Assembly: GCA_034401135.1 (NCBI GenBank)
Contig: JAWZSP010000006.1
Coordinates: forward strand, 310,001 to 374,000
Direction of reading: 5' to 3'
DNA length: 64,000 nt
Source of the DNA: Volutella citrinella
Taxonomy: Eukaryota; Ascomycota; Sordariomycetes; Hypocreales; Nectriaceae
This document shows, one piece after another, positions 44,282-52,724 of this stretch. Both the position numbers and the translations under genes were made by a program. The notes under the pieces were generated by a model. That model ran no database searches. It was not told the DNA's origin and was given only the letters and a program-made list of their open reading frames with translations. Every line of letters begins with the position of its first letter. Position 1 is the first letter of the stretch.

Positions 44282-46324
44282 ATGCCGCCCAAAACGCCAC
44301 ATCGCAAATCCCGAAATGGGTGCCTTCGATGCAAGGCCCGCAGAGTAAGTCGTTCCGTTGGAGACCCCCACCCGTCAGTGGCCCATATTGAACTCCTTGC
44401 GCAGGTCAAGTGCGATCAGAGAGCGCCAAACTGCGCCCGCTGCGAGAGTCGCGGCCTCGTCTGTCCCGGCTATGTGCTCAATCTTCGATTCGCGCCCCAG
44501 AGCCAGCATCAACAGCTGCCGCCTGTCGCATCCACGGCCTCCAGCAGCCAGCAGGCAAGCTTGGCAACCAGCACCATTGTTGCTCAGGATCAGATGAGCG
44601 CCGGCGATCCTAGCCCCGCATCATTTATGACTCCAGACGCCTCGGGTTCGGCTCCGGCATGGAGCCCGCCCTCCCTCTCCCCAGCAGCGCAATTATCGTC
44701 TTATCCAAGTCAGTGGGGATTCCCAATGGATTTTGATCCCTTCTTTTCCGACCTCTCGGGCCAAGATCCTTTCTATGGTGCGCATCTTGGCCCCATCTTT
44801 GCGAATGTGCCAGTTCCAGCCGTGGCCAGCACTCCTTCTGCCGACTTCTCGTGGCAGACGATGATAGAGCAGCTGCCTAGCGAGGGTGATAGCCTTCGCG
44901 TTATTGATGTCGAAAGCTCCGACGGGGAACCAGCAGACACGCAACAGGCGTCAATACCTGCAACTGCTAGTCCAGGTGCAACCACAGATGAACTAGTGCA
45001 ATGGGATAACGCGGGCGCCGTCACACGAGTCTCTGAAATTGTCGACATCCCTTCCATGTTGTCCGACTACTTCTTCAAGGAAGTCATCACGCTGTACTCT
45101 GTATGGGACAGCCACGCCAACACTCTGAGAGTCATGACGGCATCCATGTGGCAGTCGTCGGGAGTCCTCTACCACACAATGCAGAGCATGGCAGCCGCGT
45201 GCCTGGCCAAGTCGTTCCCAGAGATGCGCGCCATCGCGGCCAAGGAGCGTCGCCTAGGCCTGCAACTTCTCAGCAGCAGCGACTACATCGATGAGGACAA
45301 GATGATTGGAGCGATCCTCCTCGGGCACACGTCCACCTGGGACAGCCCGCACGACCTGGCGCAGGAAAACTTTGACAATGCGCTCGTCAGGCTGCACGCC
45401 TGGGCTTCCCACACCAAGGACCGTTCACAGCTGGCCTTCTTTGGAGGCGCCTTTGACTACTGGGCCATGCTGCTCTCGTTTGTGTCCGAGACGAAGCTCG
45501 ACCGCAACCACCTCCGCCACTCCATCGCCAGAGCCGGTCCCGCCAACATCAAGGAGCCAACCGAACCGCACGCCTTCATCGGCACATCCGCCAACATCAT
45601 CCAGATCCTCACAGAAGTCGGCATGCTCGTCTTTGAGCACCGCAAGCGGGTGTCGGAGATTGACTTCTTGTCCGAGGACGAGCTCGACGCGTTCCGCAGG
45701 GCCATCCGCGACGCCCGCCAGCTGGAACGCCGCTTACTCGCGTTTACGCCCCTGGTGCCGACCAAGATCCGCGATACCGGGGACCAGTCGACGTCGCCGC
45801 TGCACTTTGTCAAGATTGACGAGGGCCTGCGCTGCACGGGCCTGCTGCAGCTCTATCGGGTGTTTCCAGACCTGCTCAAGGATCGATACCAGGTCTGGAA
45901 CCAGGACGCACTGCTCCAGCCTCAGCCAGCGTCCAAGGTCCCGTCCCGGCAGGAGATGAATGAGTGGCTGACGAGTCTGGCGCTGCATGTCCTGGGCATT
46001 GTGCGAGACATACCGTTTGAGTCGCGGACGCGCGCCATGCAGCCATTCATGCTTATTACCTTGTCGTGCGAGCTGCGTCTTCCGTCGAGTCTTGCGCAGG
46101 GTGGTCAAAATGACAGCGACGCGTGTAATCCCATCAAGATGGCGCAAGCTCGCGATTTTGTGCGGTCGCGAATGTCGGCTTACATGCACGTTTTGTCGGT
46201 CCGCAAGACGGAGAGGATGTTTGACCTCATTATGAATATTTGGTCGGCTCTTGACAAGGGCGAGAGTAAGGTCTACTGGTTGGACGTGGCGCAAAAATGC
46301 CGACTGAGCACAATCATGGGCTAG
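44282..46324 (+). CDS. Zn2Cys6 transcription factor (paralogue of the 56825-58833 gene)
   Basis: Two exons, 44282-44344 and 44405-46324, give 660 residues. The 60-bp intron (GTAAGT donor, GCGCAG acceptor) lies inside the zinc cluster and has no stop, so an unspliced frame is also open; splicing restores GCLRCKARRVKCDQRAPNCA then RCESRGLVC with C-x2-C-x6-C-x6-C-x2-C-x6-C spacing. A Pro/Ser/Gln-rich region follows, then a helical domain: YFFKEVITLYSVWDSHANTL, MWQSSGVLYHTMQSMAAACL, ILLGHTSTWDSPHDL and the C-terminal YWLDVAQKCRLSTIMG. The same landmarks occur in order in the gene at 56825-58833. Target genes are unknown; nearby candidates are the small secreted proteins and the PAN protein. Confidence 0.93.
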   Translation: MPPKTPHRKSRNGCLRCKARRVSRSVGDPHPSVAHIELLAQVKCDQRAPNCARCESRGLVCPGYVLNLRFAPQSQHQQLPPVASTASSSQQASLATSTIVAQDQMSAGDPSPASFMTPDASGSAPAWSPPSLSPAAQLSSYPSQWGFPMDFDPFFSDLSGQDPFYGAHLGPIFANVPVPAVASTPSADFSWQTMIEQLPSEGDSLRVIDVESSDGEPADTQQASIPATASPGATTDELVQWDNAGAVTRVSEIVDIPSMLSDYFFKEVITLYSVWDSHANTLRVMTASMWQSSGVLYHTMQSMAAACLAKSFPEMRAIAAKERRLGLQLLSSSDYIDEDKMIGAILLGHTSTWDSPHDLAQENFDNALVRLHAWASHTKDRSQLAFFGGAFDYWAMLLSFVSETKLDRNHLRHSIARAGPANIKEPTEPHAFIGTSANIIQILTEVGMLVFEHRKRVSEIDFLSEDELDAFRRAIRDARQLERRLLAFTPLVPTKIRDTGDQSTSPLHFVKIDEGLRCTGLLQLYRVFPDLLKDRYQVWNQDALLQPQPASKVPSRQEMNEWLTSLALHVLGIVRDIPFESRTRAMQPFMLITLSCELRLPSSLAQGGQNDSDACNPIKMAQARDFVRSRMSAYMHVLSVRKTERMFDLIMNIWSALDKGESKVYWLDVAQKCRLSTIMG

Positions 46325-46603
46325 GAGCTGTAAAGAAGAAGATCTATAATGGTGACTCAATATTATCTTAAAAGTGAAATATACCAATCTAGTTGCAAGT
46401 TGCAAGTTCAAGTTGAAGCCTAGATAAGAGTCAAAAAGCTAAGATATACTAAGACTAGTATTTTAATTAAAAACAGATAGCTATTTTAATTATCCTTCCT
46501 AGTCAATAGAAAGACAAAGGACAACTTGGTAGTTTGGCGATTGAAATTGCGACGAGCGACACAAGATACAAGCTGTAGGAGTGGTGGGATGATATTGGTG
46601 TCT
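46325..46603. other. AT-rich spacer
   Basis: Short AT-rich 3' flank of the regulator gene; nothing recognised. Confidence 0.4.
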
Positions 46604-46858
46604 TTAGTAAAGCTGAGAAAGCCTTAGTGGGTGAGTAATGAGTGATAGGCATCTGCTTTGGTGCCATGTGCATCCTTGATTGGCCGGGATAGTTCCATGT
46701 GCGTCGGCCGCCGGCTCCTTATGGATCCAACCGAACCCACCGTTGGCTCGAAACGCGCCAGGATCCTGCTGCTCCGGCACTATTATAGTTTCTGCCCCAG
46801 AGCTGAGAGTAAGTGCCCAGCCAAATAGAGCCAATAACCACGGGGAGAGGAACCGCAT
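46604..46858 (-). CDS. Possible small secreted peptide
   Basis: An 84-residue frame from an ATG at 46858 with a convincing signal peptide (MRFLSPWLLALFGWALTLSS, then GAE). The rest is short and polar with two cysteines (GCTWHQSRC) and ends without features. No homologue is recognised. It is divergent from the secreted protein gene at 47102. The signal peptide is the only support, so this could be a chance frame. Confidence 0.3.
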   Translation of the reverse strand: MRFLSPWLLALFGWALTLSSGAETIIVPEQQDPGAFRANGGFGWIHKEPAADAHGTIPANQGCTWHQSRCLSLITHPLRLSQLY

Positions 46859-47008
46859 TGGGCATGATATAGATTAAAAATAGCGCCTCTACCCTGTAAA
46901 CCCTGTTTTATTCAACCCACCGTGCGCGCACTTGGTGAGATCCTTGGCGGCGTGGGAATGCATACATACACAGACAATGGCATGGAATATCTCCGGTCTT
47001 TTTCAGCA

Positions 47009-47014
47009 TATAAA
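47009..47014 (+). promoter_or_regulatory. TATA box of the secreted protein gene
   Basis: TATAAA 93 bp upstream of the ATG at 47102, in the pyrimidine- and CA-rich context usual for strongly induced secreted-protein genes. Confidence 0.45.
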
Positions 47015-47101
47015 TCAGAGCGTGTCCTATTGACGGGGTCTTGTGTCCTATGCTCATCACCTCATCCATCAAACATCAACTTCTGCAATTGTCTATTCAC
47101 A

Positions 47102-47581
47102 ATGCAGTTCAACCTTGTTGCCCTCCTGGCCGTTGCCGCCGCTGGGCCCATTGCTGCCAACCCTGTTGCCCAGCCCGAGCCTGTCGACGCTCTTGAGGCC
47201 CCTGAAGTTGTCGAGCGTGCCGCGCCCTCCATCACTGTGTCAGCGCCATTGCCTTCACTTTCCCTCCCACCCCCTTTTCCGGCCCGACCGGATAACATTA
47301 CGGCCAAATGCACCAAAGTCGACAGCAACACGTGGGAGGTCACGAGCGAATGGATTGGCGAGACCGCTATTCTGCCCTTTTGCGAAAAGATGCTACGCAT
47401 GGTCTCCAGCTTCCATGGCTGCCCTAACGTGGCGGTTCACGAGTGCACAGTGAATCCGACTACTGGAAACCTATACTGGGGTCCGTATAAGCATGGTGGT
47501 GATTGCAACGGTGGGAAGATTCAGTCGGCCTGGTGGGAGACCACTGGAAACACTATTGGCGAGCTCCACTGCCCTTGGTAA
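47102..47581 (+). CDS. Small secreted cysteine-rich protein, candidate effector
   Basis: The start is the ATG at 47102, which begins a signal peptide (MQFNLVALLAVAAAGPIAAN); the frame is open upstream but the leader there is not coding-like. The 159-residue product has a Pro/Glu-rich pro-region ending VVERAAP, possibly cut by Kex2-like activity, a proline-rich linker and a globular domain with six cysteines (AKCTK, PFCEK, HGCPN, HECTV, GDCNG, LHCPW). WGPYKHGGDCNGGKIQSAWW and the terminal CPW are distinctive. Even cysteine number and small size fit an apoplastic effector or antimicrobial protein. No named family is recognised. Confidence 0.75.
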   Translation: MQFNLVALLAVAAAGPIAANPVAQPEPVDALEAPEVVERAAPSITVSAPLPSLSLPPPFPARPDNITAKCTKVDSNTWEVTSEWIGETAILPFCEKMLRMVSSFHGCPNVAVHECTVNPTTGNLYWGPYKHGGDCNGGKIQSAWWETTGNTIGELHCPW

Positions 47582-48652
47582 ATGCTGCGCCTCGCGAGTC
47601 GCTGGGGGGTTATCTAGAGAGGGTGATTGCCTCTTGAGAAGGTCAATACATGTCGAAAGTCGATACAGGTAGGGAAGGTGTTCGCTGGATTGAACACATT
47701 TTAATTTCATTATACTTAACCGACATTTCGTGAACGAGTAAATCTCAAGGGGGTTCACTATATTGGTTACTTGTCAATTTCATTATCATCACCATCACTG
47801 CCTAGAACAACATCCCGTTTTATTTGTACAGCGTGAGTGCTCTATGAATCCTGTTACCTAAAAGCACTGCCTGGGCCTCTTCGTCTGCTACGGCGACGAC
47901 CGGTGTGATTTAGACAATCAACTTGACGTCCGCGGGCGCCGGGCGAGGTCCATGAGATGAGCGTCGGGCGCTGGCTAGATCTAAGTTATATTCTCCCATA
48001 TTTACCCTAAACCTAATAAGGATAGTAAGATGCGCTACTAGGGAAACTAGCTAGCCCAAAGTTTTGGGACCTGCAAATCCTGCCTTGGGCGGCACCAAGG
48101 ATTAAAAGACCTGACATCTGACGTGGCTCACGGACAAACCGGGCGAACCCAGAGTTCATTGTCCAAATTCCACTGTCCTCGGTAGGCCAGCCCCGGATTC
48201 ATAGACCACTCACGTTGCACAAGTAAAGCGATTTTATTGCCCAGAGTGATGATGAAAATGACGTTGACTAGTGAACAATCTATTCCTACATCATACCCCG
48301 TTCCGTGGATTATTTTTACTTCCGAATACGTACCCCACCGGGTGAAGAGCCACCAAGCTTCATACGCTGCCCTATCACGATTCACGAGCGATCTCAGGTC
48401 TGGTCACTTTGGTGGGGGATTACGAGTCAGCCGGCTAAAAGCGTTAGTCTCATCTTGGCCCACGACACTGATGGGCCCTGGTGTCATGCAGGCTCCACCC
48501 TTGAAACGTGGAGACTCCGCTGACACGAGGTTTTCCTGCGACCCCTGATCCTCTCTTCCGGAGGCAGCTTGCGTTGCTCCTCACTCGTGATGCTAGCTGT
48601 TGCTTCCTTCGCCTTTGTCGCACCGTCGCGTTGAAGCTCCAGCCTAGGCCAA
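47582..48652. other. Intergenic, no gene recognised
   Basis: No gene, repeat or RNA recognised. It contains the likely promoter of the TRP-PLC gene. Confidence 0.45.
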
Positions 48653-50359
48653 ATGCTGCTGACTCTCACCCTCATCAGTCTTCTCGCATCCTTTTCCACC
48701 GCAGCATACGTCCAGTTCGAGAACTGCTACCATGTAGGAGGGTCCGGCGACAGTGTGACTGGGGGTGTCCCGAAGTTGCTGCCCGAGTCCCTCCGCGCCG
48801 CCGCCAGCCGGTCCGACAACAGCACGCATCTGAGACTGAATATGACTGTCCTCGCCCCGGAATCCTTCACATACGACGCAGGATTCGTGGACAGCATCGC
48901 GGCGCGACTCTGGACGACCAACCTCGGGGGGATGCAGATCTACGACGGCCACATTGTCAACGTAACAACAAACGAACACTACCCAGTTCCTCCGCGACTC
49001 CGCCTTGAAATCACCGCGACTATTCTTCAACTCTCGTCTCTGGACACAGTCGAAACTAGAATCGAGCTTCTTGCGAAAAATTACGAGCTAATAGCCTGCA
49101 TGAGGGCTGCCTTGACTCCGGAAATCGGATCGGGAGAGCACGCCCTTGGCCTCTATATCCCAATCATCACTTGCTCCCTTGCACTCATTGTTGCCGTCTG
49201 GACCTCTCGACAACGAAGCCTGTCCAGCCGCACTCCTTCTTTGAATGGAGGGCAAGACGACCGTTACCACCTCGTTCGAACCGCCGACCTGTTCGCCTAT
49301 GTCCAGTTCGTCTTCTTCTCCGGCGCCCTCAGCTTGCAGTATCCGGGCTTTTTGCAACCCGTCATTGGCCTTAGCGGTTGGTCAATGCTGATGTTGCCGG
49401 CTGGGCCAGTCATTACCGATTCGCTTTACCGTGGCGTAGAAGATGGCATCTACGCTACAAACGGGACGCTCACTGGTGAAGCAGGGCTGGAACTCATCAC
49501 ACAAGTCACCGCCTCCCCCAACAAGTCGGAGTCGTGGATCAACATTGTCACTCTGGCCGCCTTCATTCTTGTTGCCATTTTCATCCTGATCCAGGTCAGC
49601 GATATGCTCGCATCAAATGTCTCAATCCCTCGCCCACAAAGCTCGACCTGGTCGTTCCGAAATATCTGGCCCAAAGTCTACAACCGCTTCTTATCCGTTA
49701 CTCGGATCTTCCTCAGCTACTTGTTGCTTCCAGTCACCACCTGGTCCATTTATCAAATTTCCGGCTCCTTTACCCTCAACATTCGAAATTCGAGCATGGC
49801 ATCCGTCGTTTTACTGATCGTATCCTTATCGCTGTGGGCCGTCTTTGCACGAAACAACTCACTTGACGCTAGCTACTTTATTGCACCGCGCTCCTTACAT
49901 GATTCGAACCGGAAAATATCTAGACAGCATTACTCCATCATAATTGCGGTCCTCACGGTGACCCGCGGCGTCGCCATCGGAGGGTTGCAGAGACAAACAT
50001 TGGCTCAGTTTGGCGTTCTTATGGCCTGCGAGATTGCTCACGTCTCCGTCGTCCTGTACTGGAGCGGATTTTCATCACGGACTTGGACCCCAGGCGCGGT
50101 TGCCATCTCCAGACTCGTCATCTTCTCACTCTGTGTTGGTTTTCTTCCAGGGACAGATCACATCTGCAAAATCTACCTTGGGTACATCTTTTTGGGCTTG
50201 CATCTTGGCGTGCTTGTCGGCTTATTCCTTCTACCAACTACTGCCGACCTGGTTCAGCTGGTCCTCACGAGCTTAGTGAAGTCCCCGACCCCAACGATGG
50301 CCAGAACACTTTCATCTGTAGGTCTCGCTCTAGGCGCGCATCGAGTGTCGACTAATTAA
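48653..50359 (+). CDS. TRP-like ion channel (FLC/Pkd2 type), probably N-terminal part of a TRP-PLC fusion
   Basis: Read alone this frame gives 568 residues. A signal peptide (MLLTLTLISLLASFSTAAYV) leads into a luminal ML-like region beginning VQFENCYHVGG, with four N-glycosylation-type sites, then a first membrane helix (about 165-185). A cytosolic or loop region and about eight more helices follow, in the pattern of fungal TRP-like (FLC/Pkd2) channels. Fungal FLC proteins act in calcium release, cell-wall stress and flavin/haem handling. The last 13 codons (50318-50359) overlap a likely intron. If that intron (50318-50370) is spliced, the channel continues in frame into the phospholipase C at 50422, giving one protein of 1167 residues (exons 48653-50317 and 50371-52209). 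I favour the fusion but two separate genes remain possible. Confidence 0.85.
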   Translation: MLLTLTLISLLASFSTAAYVQFENCYHVGGSGDSVTGGVPKLLPESLRAAASRSDNSTHLRLNMTVLAPESFTYDAGFVDSIAARLWTTNLGGMQIYDGHIVNVTTNEHYPVPPRLRLEITATILQLSSLDTVETRIELLAKNYELIACMRAALTPEIGSGEHALGLYIPIITCSLALIVAVWTSRQRSLSSRTPSLNGGQDDRYHLVRTADLFAYVQFVFFSGALSLQYPGFLQPVIGLSGWSMLMLPAGPVITDSLYRGVEDGIYATNGTLTGEAGLELITQVTASPNKSESWINIVTLAAFILVAIFILIQVSDMLASNVSIPRPQSSTWSFRNIWPKVYNRFLSVTRIFLSYLLLPVTTWSIYQISGSFTLNIRNSSMASVVLLIVSLSLWAVFARNNSLDASYFIAPRSLHDSNRKISRQHYSIIIAVLTVTRGVAIGGLQRQTLAQFGVLMACEIAHVSVVLYWSGFSSRTWTPGAVAISRLVIFSLCVGFLPGTDHICKIYLGYIFLGLHLGVLVGLFLLPTTADLVQLVLTSLVKSPTPTMARTLSSVGLALGAHRVSTN

Positions 50360-50370
50360 GTCATGTTTAG
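50318..50370 (+). other. Predicted 53-bp intron joining TRP channel and PLC frames
   Basis: Donor GTAGGT after codon TCT, branch-like GACTAATTAAG, acceptor TTTAG. It is phase 0 on both sides. After the acceptor, 17 sense codons (DTSFTSSTTGYSLKNLV) lead straight to the Met that starts the PLC frame. The size matches the other introns here (53-60 bp), and a GTAGGT donor is also used in the SesB-like and receptor genes. Confidence 0.65.
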
Positions 50371-50421
50371 GACACATCATTCACATCCTCTACAACCGGA
50401 TACTCTCTCAAGAACCTGGTT

Positions 50422-52209
50422 ATGCCGCCATTGCGAGTCGAGGACCTCCACCGGCAATATCTCGCTCGCCATATACTGAACGGAGAAGCTACTATCTTAA
50501 AGAACGGAGCGGAACAAGGCATCGGGCCTGATGAGTTCTCCGCCTTTATGCAGACCGTTCAGGGCGAACATTTAGAAACTGACACACCGGCTTGGTCTAA
50601 CCTCGTAGCTGAGTTGACAGATGACATACATAAAGCCGGCAGAGTTTCTGGCAAGGATGGAAGGCTTCCACTTGGAGATCTAGTCGATTTCTTGCTATCC
50701 GAGTCAAACTCGCCCATTTCCCCGAGAGTAGATATTGCTCTCGACCAACCGGTCAACCAGTACTTTATTTGCAGTTCCCACAACACGTACCTATTAGGTC
50801 GACAAGTGGTCGCACGATCGAAACTTCAAGGGTACAGCGCTGCCCTTCGAGATGGATGTCGTTGCGTCGAAATCGACTGCTGGGACGGCCGGGATGGCCA
50901 ACCAGTTGTGAAGCACGGATACGCGCTGACATCCTCGGTGAGCTTCCAGGATGTGGTCACCGAAATCGACAAGCATGCATTCTCCCAGTCAGAATTTCCC
51001 CTTTGGCTATCTCTCGAAGTTCACTGCAGTGCGCCACAACGGATGAGAATGGTCGAGATCATGAGGCAAACTTTTGGTGAGAAGCTCGTCACTGAACCCC
51101 TGGAAGGATCTTCACATACGCTTCCAACACCATCCCAGTTACGAAAGAAGATTTTGATCAAGGCAAAAACTTTGCACGCGCCGCTGAGTGAAAAAGCGCA
51201 CGAATCAAGAAACGATAGAATCCACAAACTCCAGCCCACGGCAGCATATCCGGCGCTTCCGTCACTCGAGGATGACCAGATCTTGATGCAACCAGGCGGG
51301 GATCAGTCAAGCGATGGTTGCAGCGTCTCTCAAGAGAGCTACGTTGATCATCAGACGAAAAGCCCAGATACACCTAGGCAGGGCGGTATGGCGCTGGAAA
51401 AACTTGCAGTATATGGCCCAGCCCGGAAACTCACTGCCAAGATCTCCACCGATAGCCCCAGGCCATACATCCATTCCCTTTCTGAATCCGGATTCAGAGC
51501 ACATTCAAAAGCAAAAAGCTTCCCGGAATCCATCGAAGCCCTCAACAAGCACCACATGATGCGCGTGTACCCTGACCCTACCCGCATTGACTCGTCCAAC
51601 TTCAACCCCCTTCCATACTGGAGGCACGGGGTGCAGATGGTGGCAATGAACTATCAGACTGCAGATGCCCATATGCAGCTGAACAGAGCCATGTTCTCGG
51701 GCGGTTCAGACGGCACTGGCTACGCATTGAAGCCAGCCTGTCTGCGTCAAGTTTCCATGCGTGAACCGGCACGGCTGGAGATGATACGATTGTCAGTCGA
51801 CGTGATTCTGGGCAAAAGTCTACAGTGGCCGCTGAGGCTCAGCGCCAATATCCAGACCTCTGTCTATATAGAACTGGAGATGCTTCTCGCAGACGGCGCC
51901 GGCCAAATGGCAGCCTCGCAACTACTTGCTCGGTCTGAGCCGGTCCTCATGACTGAGAATGATGTGCTTTTCAACCAGAGGCTGGACCTCTGTGCGGAGA
52001 CTCGGTATCCCAGCCTTGCCTTTGTGCGATGGTCAATAAGGATGACCTCTGACAGCCAGGGATCAGGTGGTTCCCTGACTCTAATGACATACGCAGCGAA
52101 ACTCCAGAACCTGAGGCGGGGTTACCGGCTTGTGCCCCTGCAATCGGGCTTCCAAACTAATGAGCAATGCGGGTTTTTATTTTGTAAGATTATACCCTCT
52201 CTAGATTAG
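50422..52209 (+). CDS. Phosphoinositide-specific phospholipase C (delta-like), probably fused to the upstream channel
   Basis: From its first Met this frame gives 595 residues. It has no PH domain; an EF-hand-like helical region (1-105) leads to the X box: ICSSHNTYL (His120, Asn121), DGCRCVEIDCWDG (Glu150, Asp152), VVKHGYALTSSVSF (His165) and WLSLEVHCS (Glu199). These match the catalytic and Ca2+-binding residues of PLC-delta. LRKKILIKAK supplies the phosphate-binding lysines. A variable linker follows, then the Y box HHMMRVYPDPTRIDSSNFNP, YWRHGVQMVAMNYQTAD and a C-terminal C2-like domain. The enzyme should cleave PIP2 to IP3 and diacylglycerol. Only 62 bp separate it from the channel frame, and splicing of 50318-50370 joins the two in frame. 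Confidence 0.95.
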   Translation: MPPLRVEDLHRQYLARHILNGEATILKNGAEQGIGPDEFSAFMQTVQGEHLETDTPAWSNLVAELTDDIHKAGRVSGKDGRLPLGDLVDFLLSESNSPISPRVDIALDQPVNQYFICSSHNTYLLGRQVVARSKLQGYSAALRDGCRCVEIDCWDGRDGQPVVKHGYALTSSVSFQDVVTEIDKHAFSQSEFPLWLSLEVHCSAPQRMRMVEIMRQTFGEKLVTEPLEGSSHTLPTPSQLRKKILIKAKTLHAPLSEKAHESRNDRIHKLQPTAAYPALPSLEDDQILMQPGGDQSSDGCSVSQESYVDHQTKSPDTPRQGGMALEKLAVYGPARKLTAKISTDSPRPYIHSLSESGFRAHSKAKSFPESIEALNKHHMMRVYPDPTRIDSSNFNPLPYWRHGVQMVAMNYQTADAHMQLNRAMFSGGSDGTGYALKPACLRQVSMREPARLEMIRLSVDVILGKSLQWPLRLSANIQTSVYIELEMLLADGAGQMAASQLLARSEPVLMTENDVLFNQRLDLCAETRYPSLAFVRWSIRMTSDSQGSGGSLTLMTYAAKLQNLRRGYRLVPLQSGFQTNEQCGFLFCKIIPSLD

Positions 52210-52724
52210 TTAAATCGTTGAACATGCGCTTGTTATCCTTCATGCCAATAGTCCAATCTAGTTGCATACGCCAGCCCAGGTCATGGCCCTCTGAAGCTCT
52301 CGTTCCGAGGCTCAGGTCATCTTTGTACCGAGGAGCCGATGTCCCCCGGGGTCATACAAATGGACATTTACAAGAGCTATTTGCTTTTTATCGGGGCTTT
52401 TCATGGTCTTAGGATCATGAGGACGCCTACGTAGTCGGAGAGGCAATGTCCCACTACTAGTGCCGTGTGGCGTCCTGGTTTTTCCCTTTTTGATTTAGTC
52501 CGACCTCGTCTTGATTATCCGAAACGGGATTAGGAGCATTCATGGTTACGAGTCAGCAGCACTTCTTGCCCTTCAGGGTAATAAGACTAATCGACAGCGA
52601 AACTCTTCACGGCGCGTCTCGTCGGAATACCCAAATCGAATTGTGTTATATATTGCACACGTTACCATTTTCAAATGCGCAGTGTCACGATTCATTTCTT
52701 CCAGTAATTCCCCAATACGACCAA
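52210..52724. other. Intergenic, no gene recognised
   Basis: 3' flank of the PLC and promoter of the permease. The frame upstream of 52725 is open to 52542 but the extension lacks transporter features. Confidence 0.5.

Noticed and set aside
50360..50421. Treating the TRP-like channel and the PLC as two ordinary separate genes
   Set aside because: The spacer is too short for a usual fungal 3' end plus promoter, and a canonical in-frame intron joins the frames. It is kept as the alternative, so both frames are listed.
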